Below, in pieces: positions 16,851 to 27,338 of a stretch of DNA of 35,291 nucleotides. The DNA lies in the NCBI GenBank assembly GCA_001600695.1, contig BCKQ01000006.1, forward strand, positions 910,093-945,383, written 5' to 3'. The number at the start of each line of letters is the position of its first letter. Within the stretch, counting starts at the first letter, position 1. A program made the translations under genes and the position numbers. Source of the DNA: Ascoidea asiatica (lineage: Eukaryota > Ascomycota > Saccharomycetes > Ascoideales > Ascoideaceae). The notes under the pieces are model-generated. The model was not told where the DNA came from, did not search any database, and worked only from the letters and a program-made list of their open reading frames with translations.

Positions 16851-18557
16851 ATGACAATGGAATTAGCTAGAATTAGCAAAGAAGAAAGTAAAAGGCTTTT
16901 GAAAGACAAAAATCTTCTAAGTCAAGAAGTTATAGACAAATATCGTTTAGCAGGTCAAATAACTCAAACATGTTTGAATTATTTAATCTCTTTAATTAGA
17001 GATTCTTATCACTTAGGTAAAATAAATAAGCTTTCTTCCACTGAACTCTGTATTCTTGGTGACTCTTATTTATCTTCTACTATTTCAAATGTTTTTAAAT
17101 CTAAGAAATCAAAACCTATTGAAAAAGGTATTTCCCAACCAGTTACTATTCAAGTTGATCAATCATTAGCTAATTGCTCTCCGGAAATTGATAATGATAA
17201 TTCTAAATTCAATTTAGTTTTCAATCCTGGTGATATTGTCAAAATTTCCTTTGGTGTTCATATCGATGGTTATACTTCCTCTGTCTCACACACTATAGTT
17301 ATTTATCCTCCACATACTGAATCATCAACAGACATAAATAAAAATTTAAATGGGAATATTGAAGAATATATACCATCTGGTCCTTTGTTAGGACCCAAGG
17401 CTGATGCTATTTGTGCTGCTTATATAGCCACTGAAGCGGTTGTTTCTCTATTAGGTCTTGCTGTATTTCCGGAGAAAATGCCTTTGAATTTAAAAAATGA
17501 AACTACTGGTCATAATCAAATAAATGGTATAATAATTAGAAATATTGTTGATAGAATATCTTCTTTATTCAATTGTGCCGTTGTACCAGGTTCAAAAGTT
17601 AGAAGAATTAAAAGATTTTTAGCTGGTCAAAATGAAGGTATTGTATTAGAAAAAGATTTCAAAGGTGTAATCTGGACTGAAGCAAATCAAGAACTAAACA
17701 TTTTATCAAAATCTTCTTTGAAAAATGCTACAAATATTAATCTTAATAAAAATAATTGTAATAAAAGAGATGAAGAATTTATTGTTAAAGCTGGTGAAGT
17801 TTATTGTGTTGATATTTCGATGTCTCCTTTATCTGAGTTTAATGAAGTTGGCTTAATTTCATTACAAGAAATAAGTGATTTAATTGTTCAAAGACCATCA
17901 ATATTTATTAGAGATTTTGCCTATTCTCATTCATTACGCTTACAAGCTGCAAGAAAAACTTTAAATAAAATAGATAAAACTTGTTCAGTTTATCCTTTCA
18001 AAATTTCATATTTATCAGATAACTTTCCAATTGATCCAAAAGGTGATTTGGTTGACCAAATAAATAAAATTAAAAATGATATCAAATCTATTAAATTAGG
18101 TTTAAGTGAAATTGTTAATCATAAATTAGTTATTGAAAAGCCAATTATTCAAGCTAAATTTATTCCATTAAACGAAATTTTAAAAACTGCAAATCCAACA
18201 GGTCAAAGTAATATAAGTGAAAATAATTCAGATCTTTTAGACATAGCATTACCTAAATTAGGTATAACATCATTAAAATTAAAAACATTATTAAAGTTTG
18301 GTAAAGATATACCAGTTGCAACCGAAAATACAACTATCATATTAATTGAAAATGGTAATAATTTTACAAGTGGAGGTAAAGGAGAAGTTTTAAGATTATC
18401 TGGAGGATCAAAAATTGGTAAGCCAAATTGGGTTCATAGTAAATATAGCTTAAAAGGAGATGGTGTTGAAGATATTGTAAATTTAATCAAATTGGGACAA
18501 GATGAAAGATTTGGTATAAGAATTAAAGAATGTCAGCCGATCAAAATGAGAATTTAG
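16851..18557 (+). CDS. ARX1: Arx1, 60S pre-ribosome export factor
   Basis: 568 residues against about 590 in baker's yeast. Arx1 is a catalytically dead member of the methionine aminopeptidase (pita-bread) fold. It binds nascent 60S subunits at the peptide exit tunnel and helps their export through nuclear pores. Strong family matches include LLKDKNLLSQEVIDKYRLAG (16-35), NPGDIVKISFGVHIDGYTSS (about 124-143) followed by VSHTIVIYPP, SGPLLGPKADAICAAYIATE (about 176-195), CAVVPGSKVRRIKRFLAGQN (about 242-261) then EGIVLEK, FIVKAGEVYCVDI and LRLSGGSKIGKPNWVHS near the end. Two in-frame ATGs lie close together (codons 1 and 3). The second aligns with the baker's yeast start, so either may be used. 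A GC-enriched island ends about 160 bp upstream. Confidence 0.96.
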   Translation: MTMELARISKEESKRLLKDKNLLSQEVIDKYRLAGQITQTCLNYLISLIRDSYHLGKINKLSSTELCILGDSYLSSTISNVFKSKKSKPIEKGISQPVTIQVDQSLANCSPEIDNDNSKFNLVFNPGDIVKISFGVHIDGYTSSVSHTIVIYPPHTESSTDINKNLNGNIEEYIPSGPLLGPKADAICAAYIATEAVVSLLGLAVFPEKMPLNLKNETTGHNQINGIIIRNIVDRISSLFNCAVVPGSKVRRIKRFLAGQNEGIVLEKDFKGVIWTEANQELNILSKSSLKNATNINLNKNNCNKRDEEFIVKAGEVYCVDISMSPLSEFNEVGLISLQEISDLIVQRPSIFIRDFAYSHSLRLQAARKTLNKIDKTCSVYPFKISYLSDNFPIDPKGDLVDQINKIKNDIKSIKLGLSEIVNHKLVIEKPIIQAKFIPLNEILKTANPTGQSNISENNSDLLDIALPKLGITSLKLKTLLKFGKDIPVATENTTIILIENGNNFTSGGKGEVLRLSGGSKIGKPNWVHSKYSLKGDGVEDIVNLIKLGQDERFGIRIKECQPIKMRI

Positions 18558-20113
18558 ATATTTTCAATATAATCATTTACAGTATATATTAAAACTCAAA
18601 TAAATATGTCAAATTAAAAGTGGAATAACAAATTAGAGAAACTTTCATTGAATAAAAAATTTCATAACTGTTATATTATCAAATAAATAAAATAGTCTAC
18701 CCTTCTAAGTGCAACTTATCTTCTTACTGTGGTCTATGATATGGATCAATTTGAATTGAAAAATAATGAAGATTTTAAAATAATAAAGCTTAGTTGTAGC
18801 TCGGTGCTTTTAATATAAAAAACTGATGAAAGGAAATCCGATTTACGGGTCAGGTCGGAACTCAGTCTTGGGAATTCAAAGGAAAATATCTTTGATCTTG
18901 TAGGATAACTTTTTGAAATAAAAAGTAATAACTATCCTGCTCTTTTATGCTTTATTGCACGGCTAAAAATGCGCGCTCTATTGAAATCACAAAAGTGGTA
19001 CGCAAAAATCTTAGAAAATTATGCGCACAAAAAGATCAAGCTATCTGAGCTATAGTTTTGTGTAGTGGCTGGTAAATCAGTGAAAAAGGCATTCGATACA
19101 CAAATTGGTTTAAAATCTGTGTTTATATGTGCACGTCGGTTGAGCCGTTGCAGTTTGTTCACGTTGAAGCAGTCGCTCGTAAGTTTTCAGCTGAGGTGTG
19201 GGAAATTGTGTTGACAATTGTTTATTTCAGCCAATAAAATTACCATAATGAATGGTTTACACTACGTAAAAGTCCTTGGCTTCATACAAATTCCAAACTA
19301 CTGAAATCTGATTATTCTTGTCCTAAATTGATCTCAGATCAACACATTTTATCATAAGAATAGATAATAGTAGAAAATAGTTAAAAATTCTTACCAGACT
19401 ATCTATGATTACGCTTTTATCTGTTCTCAAAGTATCCTCTTTTTTTATCGTGTTTGGCATTGCATTTTTTGATAATTTCTATGACAAGTTTCATAAAGTC
19501 AGAGGCCCAGTGTAAATACTGAAATTTCTTTCCCTCATTTAAACAACATTCAGATTAGAGGCTATTTGATACTTATAAATTATTAGTTTCAGAAACTTTT
19601 TTGTATTTCTAATAGTTTTAATATTTTTCTCTATTAATATTTCTTTTACAAATTATCCATAGTATTTTATTTTTTTTTTAAATAGAGTAATAATAGTTTT
19701 ATAATTTTTTCAACTATTTTTTCAAAAAGAGTGCCTTTCAAATACTAAATTACTAAACTATAATCTTCAAGGTCTAGAATCTTTTTTCAAATAAAAAAGG
19801 AAAATATCAATATTCTGCAATAAGGTAATTTCCAAATTAATATATTAAAAGTCAAAATTATCATTCGCTTACAAAAATTAAATTTTTGACTTTTTTGTTT
19901 TCACATATTTTTTTTTTCTCATAATAATTTCATAGTATATCTTCATTTAATCGAATAATTTTTTTGGTTTCTACTTTTTGCTCTTATTTTTGGTTTATTT
20001 TGCTATCATATTGTCAAGATTTTGTTCAAATTTTGCTAACTTTTTTCCCACATTTATTTCAATGAATATTGAAACTTGAAAATTAAAAGTAATTAAAAAT
20101 TAACATCATAAAA
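18558..20113. other. Intergenic region upstream of the UTR2-like gene
   Basis: 1.55 kb. The first 250 bp are the AT-rich 3' region of ARX1. About 18820-19320 is GC-enriched and rich in short GCGC/GCGCAC words but has no open frame or recognisable RNA gene. From 19500 to the start codon it is T-rich, typical of a yeast promoter. TTTTGTGTAGTGG at 19057-19069 recurs at 28657-28669 in another GC-rich island. Confidence 0.5.
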
Positions 20114-21457
20114 ATGAAAGGAATAATATTTCAACTTTTATTACCTTTATTTATAACTTTAAGATATGTTATATCAGATACTATAAGTTGTGATGCTGAT
20201 AATTTATGCCCAGAAGACACACCATGTTGTTCTCAATATGGTGTTTGTGGGGTAGGAGCATATTGTTTAGGTACTTGCGATCCAAGATATTCATATAATC
20301 TTACAGCATGTATGCCAGTGCCAATTTGTAAAGATGTTTCAACTAAATTTACTTCGAAGGATCAAGTGTTATCTGTAGATGATTATTATGGTGGTTCAAA
20401 TGAAAGTGATTGGATATATGATGGTACTTTATTAGATTATGACGATTCCATTATATTAGCAATGCCAGCAGATTCTTCAGGCACGGTTCTTTCTTCAACA
20501 AGATATCTTTGGTATGGTAAAGTATCTGTTACAATGAAAACTTCAAGAGGTGGAGGAGTTATTTCTGCATTCATTTTATTCTCTAATGTTCAAGATGAAA
20601 TTGATTTTGAAAATGTTGGAGCAGATCTTTATAAGTATCAAAGTAATTTCTATTATCAAGGAGCTTTAAATTATTCAAATTCAATTAATATCACAACTAA
20701 TGATAGTGTATTCGAGGAATATCACACTTTAACGGTTGATTGGACAGAAGAGAAATTAACTTGGTCACTTGATGGAGAAGTTGGAAGAATTCTAGAAAAA
20801 GAAGATACATGGAATGATACTAGTGAAACTTATCATTATCCAGCAACACCATCAAGAGTTCAAATTTCTTTATGGCCTGGTGGAGATTCATCAAATTCAG
20901 CAGGTACTATTGCTTGGGCAGGAGGAGCAATTGATTGGAATTCAACTGATATTCAAAACTATGGATATGATTATTTAATTTTACAAGAAATTGAAATTGA
21001 ATGCTATGATCCACCTTCTGGATTTATAACTAGTGGTAATGTAAGTTATAGATACAATTCCACAGATAAACCAGAAGATGGAATTATGATAACAAATGAT
21101 AGAACTTATTTAGCAAGTTTAGAGAATACTGGATTTAATTCAGATGAGGAAGATGATAGTGATGATGACGATGATGATAGCAGTAGCAGCAGTAGCACTT
21201 CCAATTCATCTTCTGGAACATCAAGTAAGAAAAGTACTTCAACTAAAACAGGAAGTACAGATTCTACAGCAGCTACAATTAATACTAAAATTTCCAAAGC
21301 AGCAACAGCAACAACATATACTTATACAGGATTTTTGCAAGATGGCACAATGCCACCTTCATCATCAGCATCTGGATTTGCTGGGAAATATTCAGTATCT
21401 AATTCATTTTTGTTTTCAGGAAGCATACTAAGTTTAATTTCATCATTCTTTTTGTGA
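20114..21457 (+). CDS. UTR2: GPI-anchored chitin-glucan transglycosylase (Crh2/Utr2-like)
   Basis: 447 residues. An N-terminal signal peptide (about 1-21) is followed by a cysteine-rich CBM18 chitin-binding module (about 26-66, eight Cys, with CCSQYGVCG). The GH16 family Crh domain (about 85-300) has the catalytic signature DEIDFE at 161-166, with nucleophile and acid/base Glu 162 and 166. An acidic then Ser/Thr-rich region (about 342-420) contains runs of Asp and Ser. A C-terminal hydrophobic tail (about 425-447) signals GPI anchoring. Crh enzymes join chitin to beta-1,6- and beta-1,3-glucan in the wall. The CBM18-plus-GPI layout fits Utr2 better than Crh1 (no CBM18) or Crr1 (no GPI). The residue after the acid/base Glu is Asn, where I recall an aromatic residue in many homologues. 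Confidence 0.88.
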   Translation: MKGIIFQLLLPLFITLRYVISDTISCDADNLCPEDTPCCSQYGVCGVGAYCLGTCDPRYSYNLTACMPVPICKDVSTKFTSKDQVLSVDDYYGGSNESDWIYDGTLLDYDDSIILAMPADSSGTVLSSTRYLWYGKVSVTMKTSRGGGVISAFILFSNVQDEIDFENVGADLYKYQSNFYYQGALNYSNSINITTNDSVFEEYHTLTVDWTEEKLTWSLDGEVGRILEKEDTWNDTSETYHYPATPSRVQISLWPGGDSSNSAGTIAWAGGAIDWNSTDIQNYGYDYLILQEIEIECYDPPSGFITSGNVSYRYNSTDKPEDGIMITNDRTYLASLENTGFNSDEEDDSDDDDDDSSSSSSTSNSSSGTSSKKSTSTKTGSTDSTAATINTKISKAATATTYTYTGFLQDGTMPPSSSASGFAGKYSVSNSFLFSGSILSLISSFFL

Positions 21458-21926
21458 TGAAATAAAAAAACAACAAAGCAAATTCACACTCAAATAAACC
21501 TTTGTATTTTTTCTCAGCAATATCAGTATTTAAAATATGTAATATCAATTTTTTTTTCTCTTCTACAACCAAGCTGCAATATCATAAATAGGGTAGATTT
21601 TATATTTGTTTCTCCCTAAGCTTTTTGATGTTTTTTAGTTCCTTGGATGCGCTGGTCCACTTTTTTTTAATATTTTTCAATATTTTTCTCTTATTTCATA
21701 TTTTTGTTTGCTTTAACTGGAATTTTCAATAATAATTGAATACAATAATATAATAATTTGTCCTACAACAATTGTCTGTTTCTAATACAGTAAACGTTAC
21801 TTCTTTTGATGATTCTGCTGCATTATTATTAGCCTTTAATAACTTTAAATCGGATAATCATAATCCGATTGTCCGCAGAGTTCTTTCATAAGGATTTGGT
21901 TTTCTTTTTTATCGACTTTTCCATTG

Positions 21927-21932
21927 CACGTG
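21927..21932. promoter_or_regulatory. CACGTG E-box in the ATP1 promoter
   Basis: A palindromic bHLH site of the Cbf1/Ino2-4 type, 500 bp upstream of the ATP1 start codon, embedded in GCACGTGGC. Cbf1 regulates respiratory genes in several yeasts. Site identity is seen; function is inferred. Confidence 0.4.
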
Positions 21933-22147
21933 GCAAATTGAAAAAAATTACGGATATCAAACTTTTGTTCATATTACGTAACTATAAAATAATCTCGTGC
22001 ACTTACATAACAGCTAGATATAAAGTAACCGGCAAGGAGAGCCGTTATTGTGGCGCCAGTGTGCCTGCAATTACCCGGAACACACCCGTCTGAAGCCAGC
22101 GAATGAGAGCTCAGCATTCAGTCTGCGCTTCTCCCAGCAAATCAAAT

Positions 22148-22152
22148 CCAAT
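22148..22152 (+). promoter_or_regulatory. CCAAT box in the ATP1 promoter
   Basis: CCAAT lies 279 bp upstream of the ATP1 start. The Hap2/3/5 complex binds this core and activates respiratory genes. A 5-bp match alone is weak; the position upstream of a respiratory gene is the main support. Confidence 0.35.
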
Positions 22153-22430
22153 TCTATAAGCGCTAAGGCCAACCCTCAGTTCTTCTTCGTGCTCTATGGA
22201 TGGTGCTAAGTGCTCTCTGCATCTGTTCAATTTTCACTCTCTAATTCGTGATTTCAATCCCAATCCTCATATTCAATTACTTCAAATAAAAACGCATTCA
22301 GTTCCTATTAATCTCCAGATTCTTCCAGTTATTTTACTTTTCTTATATATATAATATTTATATATTTATTTCATATCCATCTTGAAGTGCAATTTCACTA
22401 ACATAGATAATTAATTTAATAATATTCAAC

Positions 22431-24708
22431 ATGCTTGCTTCTCGTGGATCTCGTTCTCTTTTAAGAGTAGCTGCTCGTTCTACTCGTTCCGTATTAGCTA
22501 CTTCTGTTTCTCGTTCAATGCAACACATTGTAAGTTTTTCATAATTAATTTATTCATCCAAATGAAGTTAGATTGAATTTAATTCAATCTCAAATCTAAA
22601 TTGAGTTTCAAAAACCAAATTTATAGACCTTTGGGACAGTACGATTAAAATTGTTCAGGTAACATTTAATTGGTTTTTCTGAAATCTTGAATCTGAAAAA
22701 TTTTCATTTCCTAAATCCGTCAGATATCAATTAATGTGATTTAAATTATTGAATATATTTAATGGAGTTTCATCTAAACTAAGAATAAAATTTGTACTGA
22801 TAACAACGGTAATATATTAAATACCGATTTCAAAACAAAAAAAATTGGAACAGAAACTTAATGAAAAAGTTCAGTAATAATGTTAACTGAGAATTATTAA
22901 GATGGCCTAAATCATTTTTATTATAAAAATATTTTCAAATTTCATCTTTCAATATTTAAACAACCTTATGGATTAAACAATTCAATGATCATTAGAGTCT
23001 ATCATAGAAATCATTTAATGATTATTTTTTCTCTATTGATATACTCTATTTTAGATTTAGCAAGTTTATTTTTTCAATCTGTTTAAAGACACAGAATACT
23101 AACTAATATTTCAATTAATTTTTTTTTTACAATTTAAAGGCTCGTCCAGCGTTAGTAGTTTCTGGTCGTCGTTTTGCTTCAACTAAACCACAACCAACTG
23201 AAGTTTCTTCAATTCTTGAAAGCCGTATTAGAGGTGTTTCTGAAGAAGCTAATTTAGACGAAACTGGAAGAGTTTTATCCGTCGGTGATGGTATTGCTCG
23301 TGTTTTCGGTCTTAATAACTGTCAAGCTGAAGAATTAGTTGAATTCGCTTCTGGTGTTAAAGGTATGGCTCTTAATTTAGAAGCTGGTCAAGTTGGTATC
23401 GTTTTATTCGGTTCTGATAGATTAGTTAAAGAAGGTGAAACTGTTAAACGTACTGGAAAAATTGTTGATGTTCCTGTTGGACCTGCTTTATTAGGTCGTG
23501 TTGTTGATGCTTTAGGTAATCCAATTGATGGTAAAGGACCTGTTGAATCAGTTGGTTTCTCAAGAGCTCAATTAAAAGCTCCTGGTATTTTACCAAGACA
23601 ATCTGTTTTTGAACCAATGCAAACTGGTTTAAAATCTGTTGATGCTTTAGTCCCAATTGGTAGAGGTCAAAGAGAATTAATTATTGGTGATCGTCAAACT
23701 GGTAAAACTGCCGTTGCTTTAGATACTATTTTAAATCAAAAAAGATGGAATAATGGTACTGATGAAACAAAAAAATTATATTGTGTTTATGTTGCCGTTG
23801 GACAAAAACGTTCAACTGTTGCTCAATTAGTTCAAACTTTAGAACAACATGATGCTCTTAAATATTCTATTATTGTTGCTGCTACTGCCTCTGAAGCTGC
23901 TCCATTACAATATTTAGCTCCATTTACTGCTTGTGCTATTGGTGAATGGTTTAGAGATAATGGTAAACATGCTTTAATTGTCTATGATGATTTATCAAAA
24001 CAAGCTGTTGCATACCGTCAATTATCTTTACTTTTACGTCGTCCACCAGGAAGAGAAGCTTATCCAGGTGATGTCTTTTATTTACATTCTCGTTTATTAG
24101 AAAGAGCTGCTAAAATGTCTGATAAATTAGGTGGTGGTTCATTAACTGCTTTACCTGTTATTGAAACTCAAGGTGGTGATGTCTCCGCTTATATTCCAAC
24201 TAATGTTATTTCTATTACAGATGGTCAAATTTTCTTAGAAGCTGAATTATTTTACAAAGGTATCAGACCTGCCATTAATGTTGGTTTATCTGTTTCTCGT
24301 GTCGGTTCTGCTGCTCAAGTTAAAGCTATGAAGCAAGTTGCTGGTTCTTTAAAACTTTTCTTAGCTCAATATAGAGAAGTTGCTGCTTTTGCTCAATTTG
24401 GTTCTGATTTAGATGCTTCTACTAGACAAACTTTAGCTAGAGGTGAAAGATTAACTCAATTATTAAAACAAAAACAATATAGTCCATTAGCTGCTGAAGA
24501 ACAAGTACCATTAATTTACGCTGGTGTTAATGGTTTCTTAGATAAAGTTCCAATTCAACAAATTGGTAAATTTGAAGAAGAATTCTTAGCATACTTAAAA
24601 GCTAATGAAACTGAAGTTTTAGATGCTATTAGAGAAAAAGGTAAATTATCTGATGAATTATTAGCCAAATTAAAATCTGCAACTGAATCTTTTATTGCTA
24701 CTTTTTAA
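22431..24708 (+). CDS. ATP1: Mitochondrial F1Fo ATP synthase subunit alpha (spliced)
   Basis: Exon 1 is 22431-22529 (33 codons) and exon 2 is 23140-24708 (522 codons plus stop), giving 555 residues against 545 in baker's yeast. The first ~48 residues are an Arg/Ser-rich, acid-free mitochondrial presequence ending near RRFAS. The mature part is near-identical to yeast Atp1: [21 protein letters not shown]-loop GDRQTGKT (216-223), [20 protein letters not shown], and the [10 protein letters not shown] segment whose Arg completes the catalytic site on beta. Alpha and beta form the F1 hexamer that makes ATP in the matrix. An ATG at 23365 lies within exon 2, inside conserved sequence (GMALNLE), and is not the start. 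Codon use is strongly biased, with no CTG seen, consistent with high expression. It is convergent with the GPI wall protein gene. Confidence 0.98.
22530..23139 (+). other. ATP1 spliceosomal intron (610 nt, phase 0)
   Basis: The donor is GTAAGT at 22530, the branch site is TACTAAC at 23097-23103, and the acceptor is TTAAAG ending at 23139, 37 nt after the branch A, with a T run between. The removed segment contains stops in frame and the joined exons restore the presequence and the conserved N-terminus. It splits the mitochondrial presequence. Near the 5' end are a 9-bp-arm hairpin (22570-22590) and a second small one just after it. I found no convincing box C/D or H/ACA snoRNA inside. Confidence 0.96.
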
Positions 24709-25803
24709 GTGAATTAGCTTAAGTATTATTTATTGTAATTAGATATCCTGCTTGGGAGATAAAGATAAAATAGTACTTAATATTGTTTATTTATTCAGTC
24801 TTGACTATATACTTATATTTAGAATAATTGTGTGTTTTTTTACTCGTTTATAATTTATCTGAAATCGCATTCATATTCCGCTTTGAAAAAAATTGTTAAA
24901 ATAACTAATGAAAATTTTATGAAAAACTAATTAAGTAGAAAAACATCAAACGAATATATTAGGATATTAAAAACACGACAAACTAGGTATTCTTGTATAA
25001 TTCCTTATTGTTTTTCTTTCTCTCGAAAACTAGTTTTATGTCTACTCTCATGTTTAAATAGAAGCTGAAGTAGTATTAGTATTCCAATAAAAATATAATG
25101 TTATTTGTAAGGACTTTAAGTATGGGAACTTTTCTGAACTCAGCCTTTTTTCATCTCCTGCTGAACAATTTTAAGCGCGGTATCGAAGTAGAGCTTACCA
25201 GATAATTGTATTCTTGCAAATCAAATGAAGTCGATAAATCAAACTAATTTCAATTGAATTAGTGGAATCAAATGACTTTATTATCATAAATTCATTTATT
25301 GAGAACTACTTATTGTAAAAGAAGAATAAGTTTTGTTGTAAATAACTAATAGAGTATTTGAATGGATCAAGGGGCTAAAACTATTATTAAATCGTGAAAA
25401 TATCAAATATTCACTTGGTATGGAATCTTTAGGAATGAATGATGATAGTGAATATGAAATTTGATATCAAAAAGTAATAAGAGAGATATTTTTATTTATA
25501 TAGCTTCTACAAACGTACCGCAAAAAAAAAAATTAATGAAATTTGATCATAAATAATATATTATATCAGGGTTATTAAATACACCTATTTTGAAACAATT
25601 AAGATAATATTTTCGAAGAATTTGAATGCAGGATATTAAAAATTATAAAAAAAACAAACGAATCAGATAATGATTCAAAGAACAAAAGAATCTCTGTATA
25701 AGACAAAAGATGTTAAGAAGAAAGTCAAAAAATAAAAGAGTTAAAACATTAAACTAATTGCACAGACAATATGGTATCAAATATATGAATTATTTCTAAT
25801 AAT
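24709..25803. other. Convergent 3' intergenic region, ATP1 and GPI protein
   Basis: 1.1 kb holding two 3' UTRs. AT-rich throughout, apart from a short, slightly GC-richer stretch at about 25130-25200. No open frame, tRNA or snoRNA is supported. An AUGAUGA (C-box-like) near 25438 lacks a downstream D box. Confidence 0.55.
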
Positions 25804-27279
25804 TTAAAAGAAAAATAAACCTAAAACACCTGCAACAAAGGTTAATAAACCTGAAGCAGCCATATTATTACCGGCATTACTGTAAGCTTCAATAGTTGAA
25901 ACACCACTAGTAGCAGCAGCAGTGGCAGTTGATAAAGTAACAGCAGCACTAGAAGCAGCAGTAGTACCAGTAGTTGCAGCTAAGGTAGAAGTAACTGGAA
26001 CAACAGTTGTAAGAACAGTAGAAGTAGCAACAGTAGTTACAACTGTTTTTTCACTACAAACATCAGAAGTACATTGAGTGACAACAGTTGTAGCAGTAGA
26101 AGAAATTGGAGAAGTGTAAACAACAGTACTTGATCCAGTTACAACAGAACCAGTTTCAGTTGAAAGAGGACAAGTAGTGGTGTAAACAGTTGCAACAGAT
26201 GTTGTGGAAACTGATGTTACTACTGAACAAGTGGTATGATCACAAGAGGTAATAGTAAGAGTTGTTTCAACTGGAACAGAAGTGCTTACAACAGAAGTAG
26301 TGAGAGCAGTAGATGAAGTTGAAAGAGGACAAGTTGTAGTATAGACAGTTTCAACAGAGGTGGTTGAAACTGAAGTAATAACAGAACAGGCATTATCTTT
26401 GCATGAAGTAATAGTAACAGTAGTTTCAACTGGAACAGAAGTACTAACAACAGATGTAGTCATCTCTTCAGTAGTAGAAAGAGGACAAGTTGTAGTATAA
26501 ATAGTTTCAACAGAAGTAGTTCCAACAGATGTTACTTCTGAACAAGCATTATCTTTACAAGAAGTAATAGTAACAGTGGTTTCAACTGGAGCAGAAGTGG
26601 TAACAACAGTAAAAGAAGTACCAGTAGATTTAGTTAAATCACTAAGAGGACAAGTTGTAGTGTAAACAGTTGTAGTATAATGAGTTGTAAGAGTGCTTGC
26701 TTCAGTACATGAAAGAGTACCACAATCAGTAACAACAACAGTTTCAACATCAGCAACAGTTGCAGTTGTAACAAAAGTAGTTAATCCAGAAGCAGTTGAA
26801 GTAACAGTTGAAGAAGCACCAGAAGAAGCACCAGAAGAAGATGATGATAATGAAACTTCAATATTTAAACCAATAGAATCAGCTCTTTTTAATAATGTAG
26901 CAGCAGTATAATTACCACCACTAGATATATCATAACCACCATTATCATTTGGGGTTGCAATAAAAGATAAAGAACCACCATAGTATAAAAATGGACTTGA
27001 AGCACCAGAAGGAGTTCTAACATCCCAGTTTGTATCTTTGGTTGCAGAACAAATAAAAGATGAACCGGATTTAGCTAAATAAGTACCATCACCACAAGTA
27101 ACATAATTGTCAGTAAAATCTGGAGAGAAAGCTGAACCATCATTAATAGTCATATGATCATGATAACTAACTGGAGAACCTTCAATGGCAGTACCTGGAT
27201 GACGAGCAGTAAGACCCATAGTTGCAGCTGTTGCAAATGAAATGCAAGATGCAATAGTTATTAAAGACTGATATAACAT
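25804..27279 (-). CDS. GPI-anchored Ser/Thr-rich cell wall protein with Cys repeats
   Basis: 491 residues. A signal peptide (about 1-18, ending FATA) precedes a folded N-terminal region (about 20-128) with two Cys. A dibasic K131-R132 (LLKRADS) looks like a Kex2 site. Residues about 180-375 hold four repeats of 52-55 residues, each with a TSCKDNAC-type pair of Cys and ending YTTTCPLS; a fifth partial unit (about 390-425) lacks CPLS. A Thr/Ser/Ala region follows, then a hydrophobic tail GLLTFVAGVLGLFFF, typical of GPI attachment. Similar T-x-x-CPLS repeats occur in Sed1- and flocculin-type wall proteins. I infer it is a heavily O-mannosylated protein bound to wall glucan, for structure or adhesion. 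No ortholog is named because the N-terminal region is not one I recognise. Confidence 0.87.
   Translation of the reverse strand: MLYQSLITIASCISFATAATMGLTARHPGTAIEGSPVSYHDHMTINDGSAFSPDFTDNYVTCGDGTYLAKSGSSFICSATKDTNWDVRTPSGASSPFLYYGGSLSFIATPNDNGGYDISSGGNYTAATLLKRADSIGLNIEVSLSSSSSGASSGASSTVTSTASGLTTFVTTATVADVETVVVTDCGTLSCTEASTLTTHYTTTVYTTTCPLSDLTKSTGTSFTVVTTSAPVETTVTITSCKDNACSEVTSVGTTSVETIYTTTCPLSTTEEMTTSVVSTSVPVETTVTITSCKDNACSVITSVSTTSVETVYTTTCPLSTSSTALTTSVVSTSVPVETTLTITSCDHTTCSVVTSVSTTSVATVYTTTCPLSTETGSVVTGSSTVVYTSPISSTATTVVTQCTSDVCSEKTVVTTVATSTVLTTVVPVTSTLAATTGTTAASSAAVTLSTATAAATSGVSTIEAYSNAGNNMAASGLLTFVAGVLGLFFF
26162..26690. repeat. Intragenic tandem repeats of the GPI protein
   Basis: Four diverged units of about 156-165 bp. 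The TCPLS codons recur at about 26162, 26321, 26477 and 26642 on the plus strand (spacings 159, 156 and 165 bp, all multiples of three). The middle units are the most alike, so copy number could change by unequal exchange. Confidence 0.88.
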
Positions 27280-27311
27280 TTTTATATTATTATTATATGG
27301 TTAATTTTTAA

Positions 27312-27338
27312 ATTATTATTATTATTATTATTATTATT
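27312..27338. repeat. (ATT)9 microsatellite
   Basis: Nine perfect ATT units 33 bp upstream of the GPI-protein start codon, probably in its 5' UTR. Confidence 0.95.

Larger units (their letters stand above)
21458..22430. other. UTR2-like 3' region and ATP1 promoter
   Basis: 970 bp between two plus-strand genes. The first 400 bp are AT-rich (terminator side). At about 21870-22220 there is a GC-enriched island containing CACGTG (21927-21932) and CCAAT (22148-22152). TATA-type sequence follows at about 22345-22370, roughly 70 bp before the ATP1 start. The 74-codon frame at 21869-22093 has no family features and is not called. Confidence 0.6.

Noticed and set aside
25430-25520. Box C/D snoRNA suggested by AUGAUGA near 25438
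   Set aside because: No CUGA box D at a sensible distance and no terminal stem.
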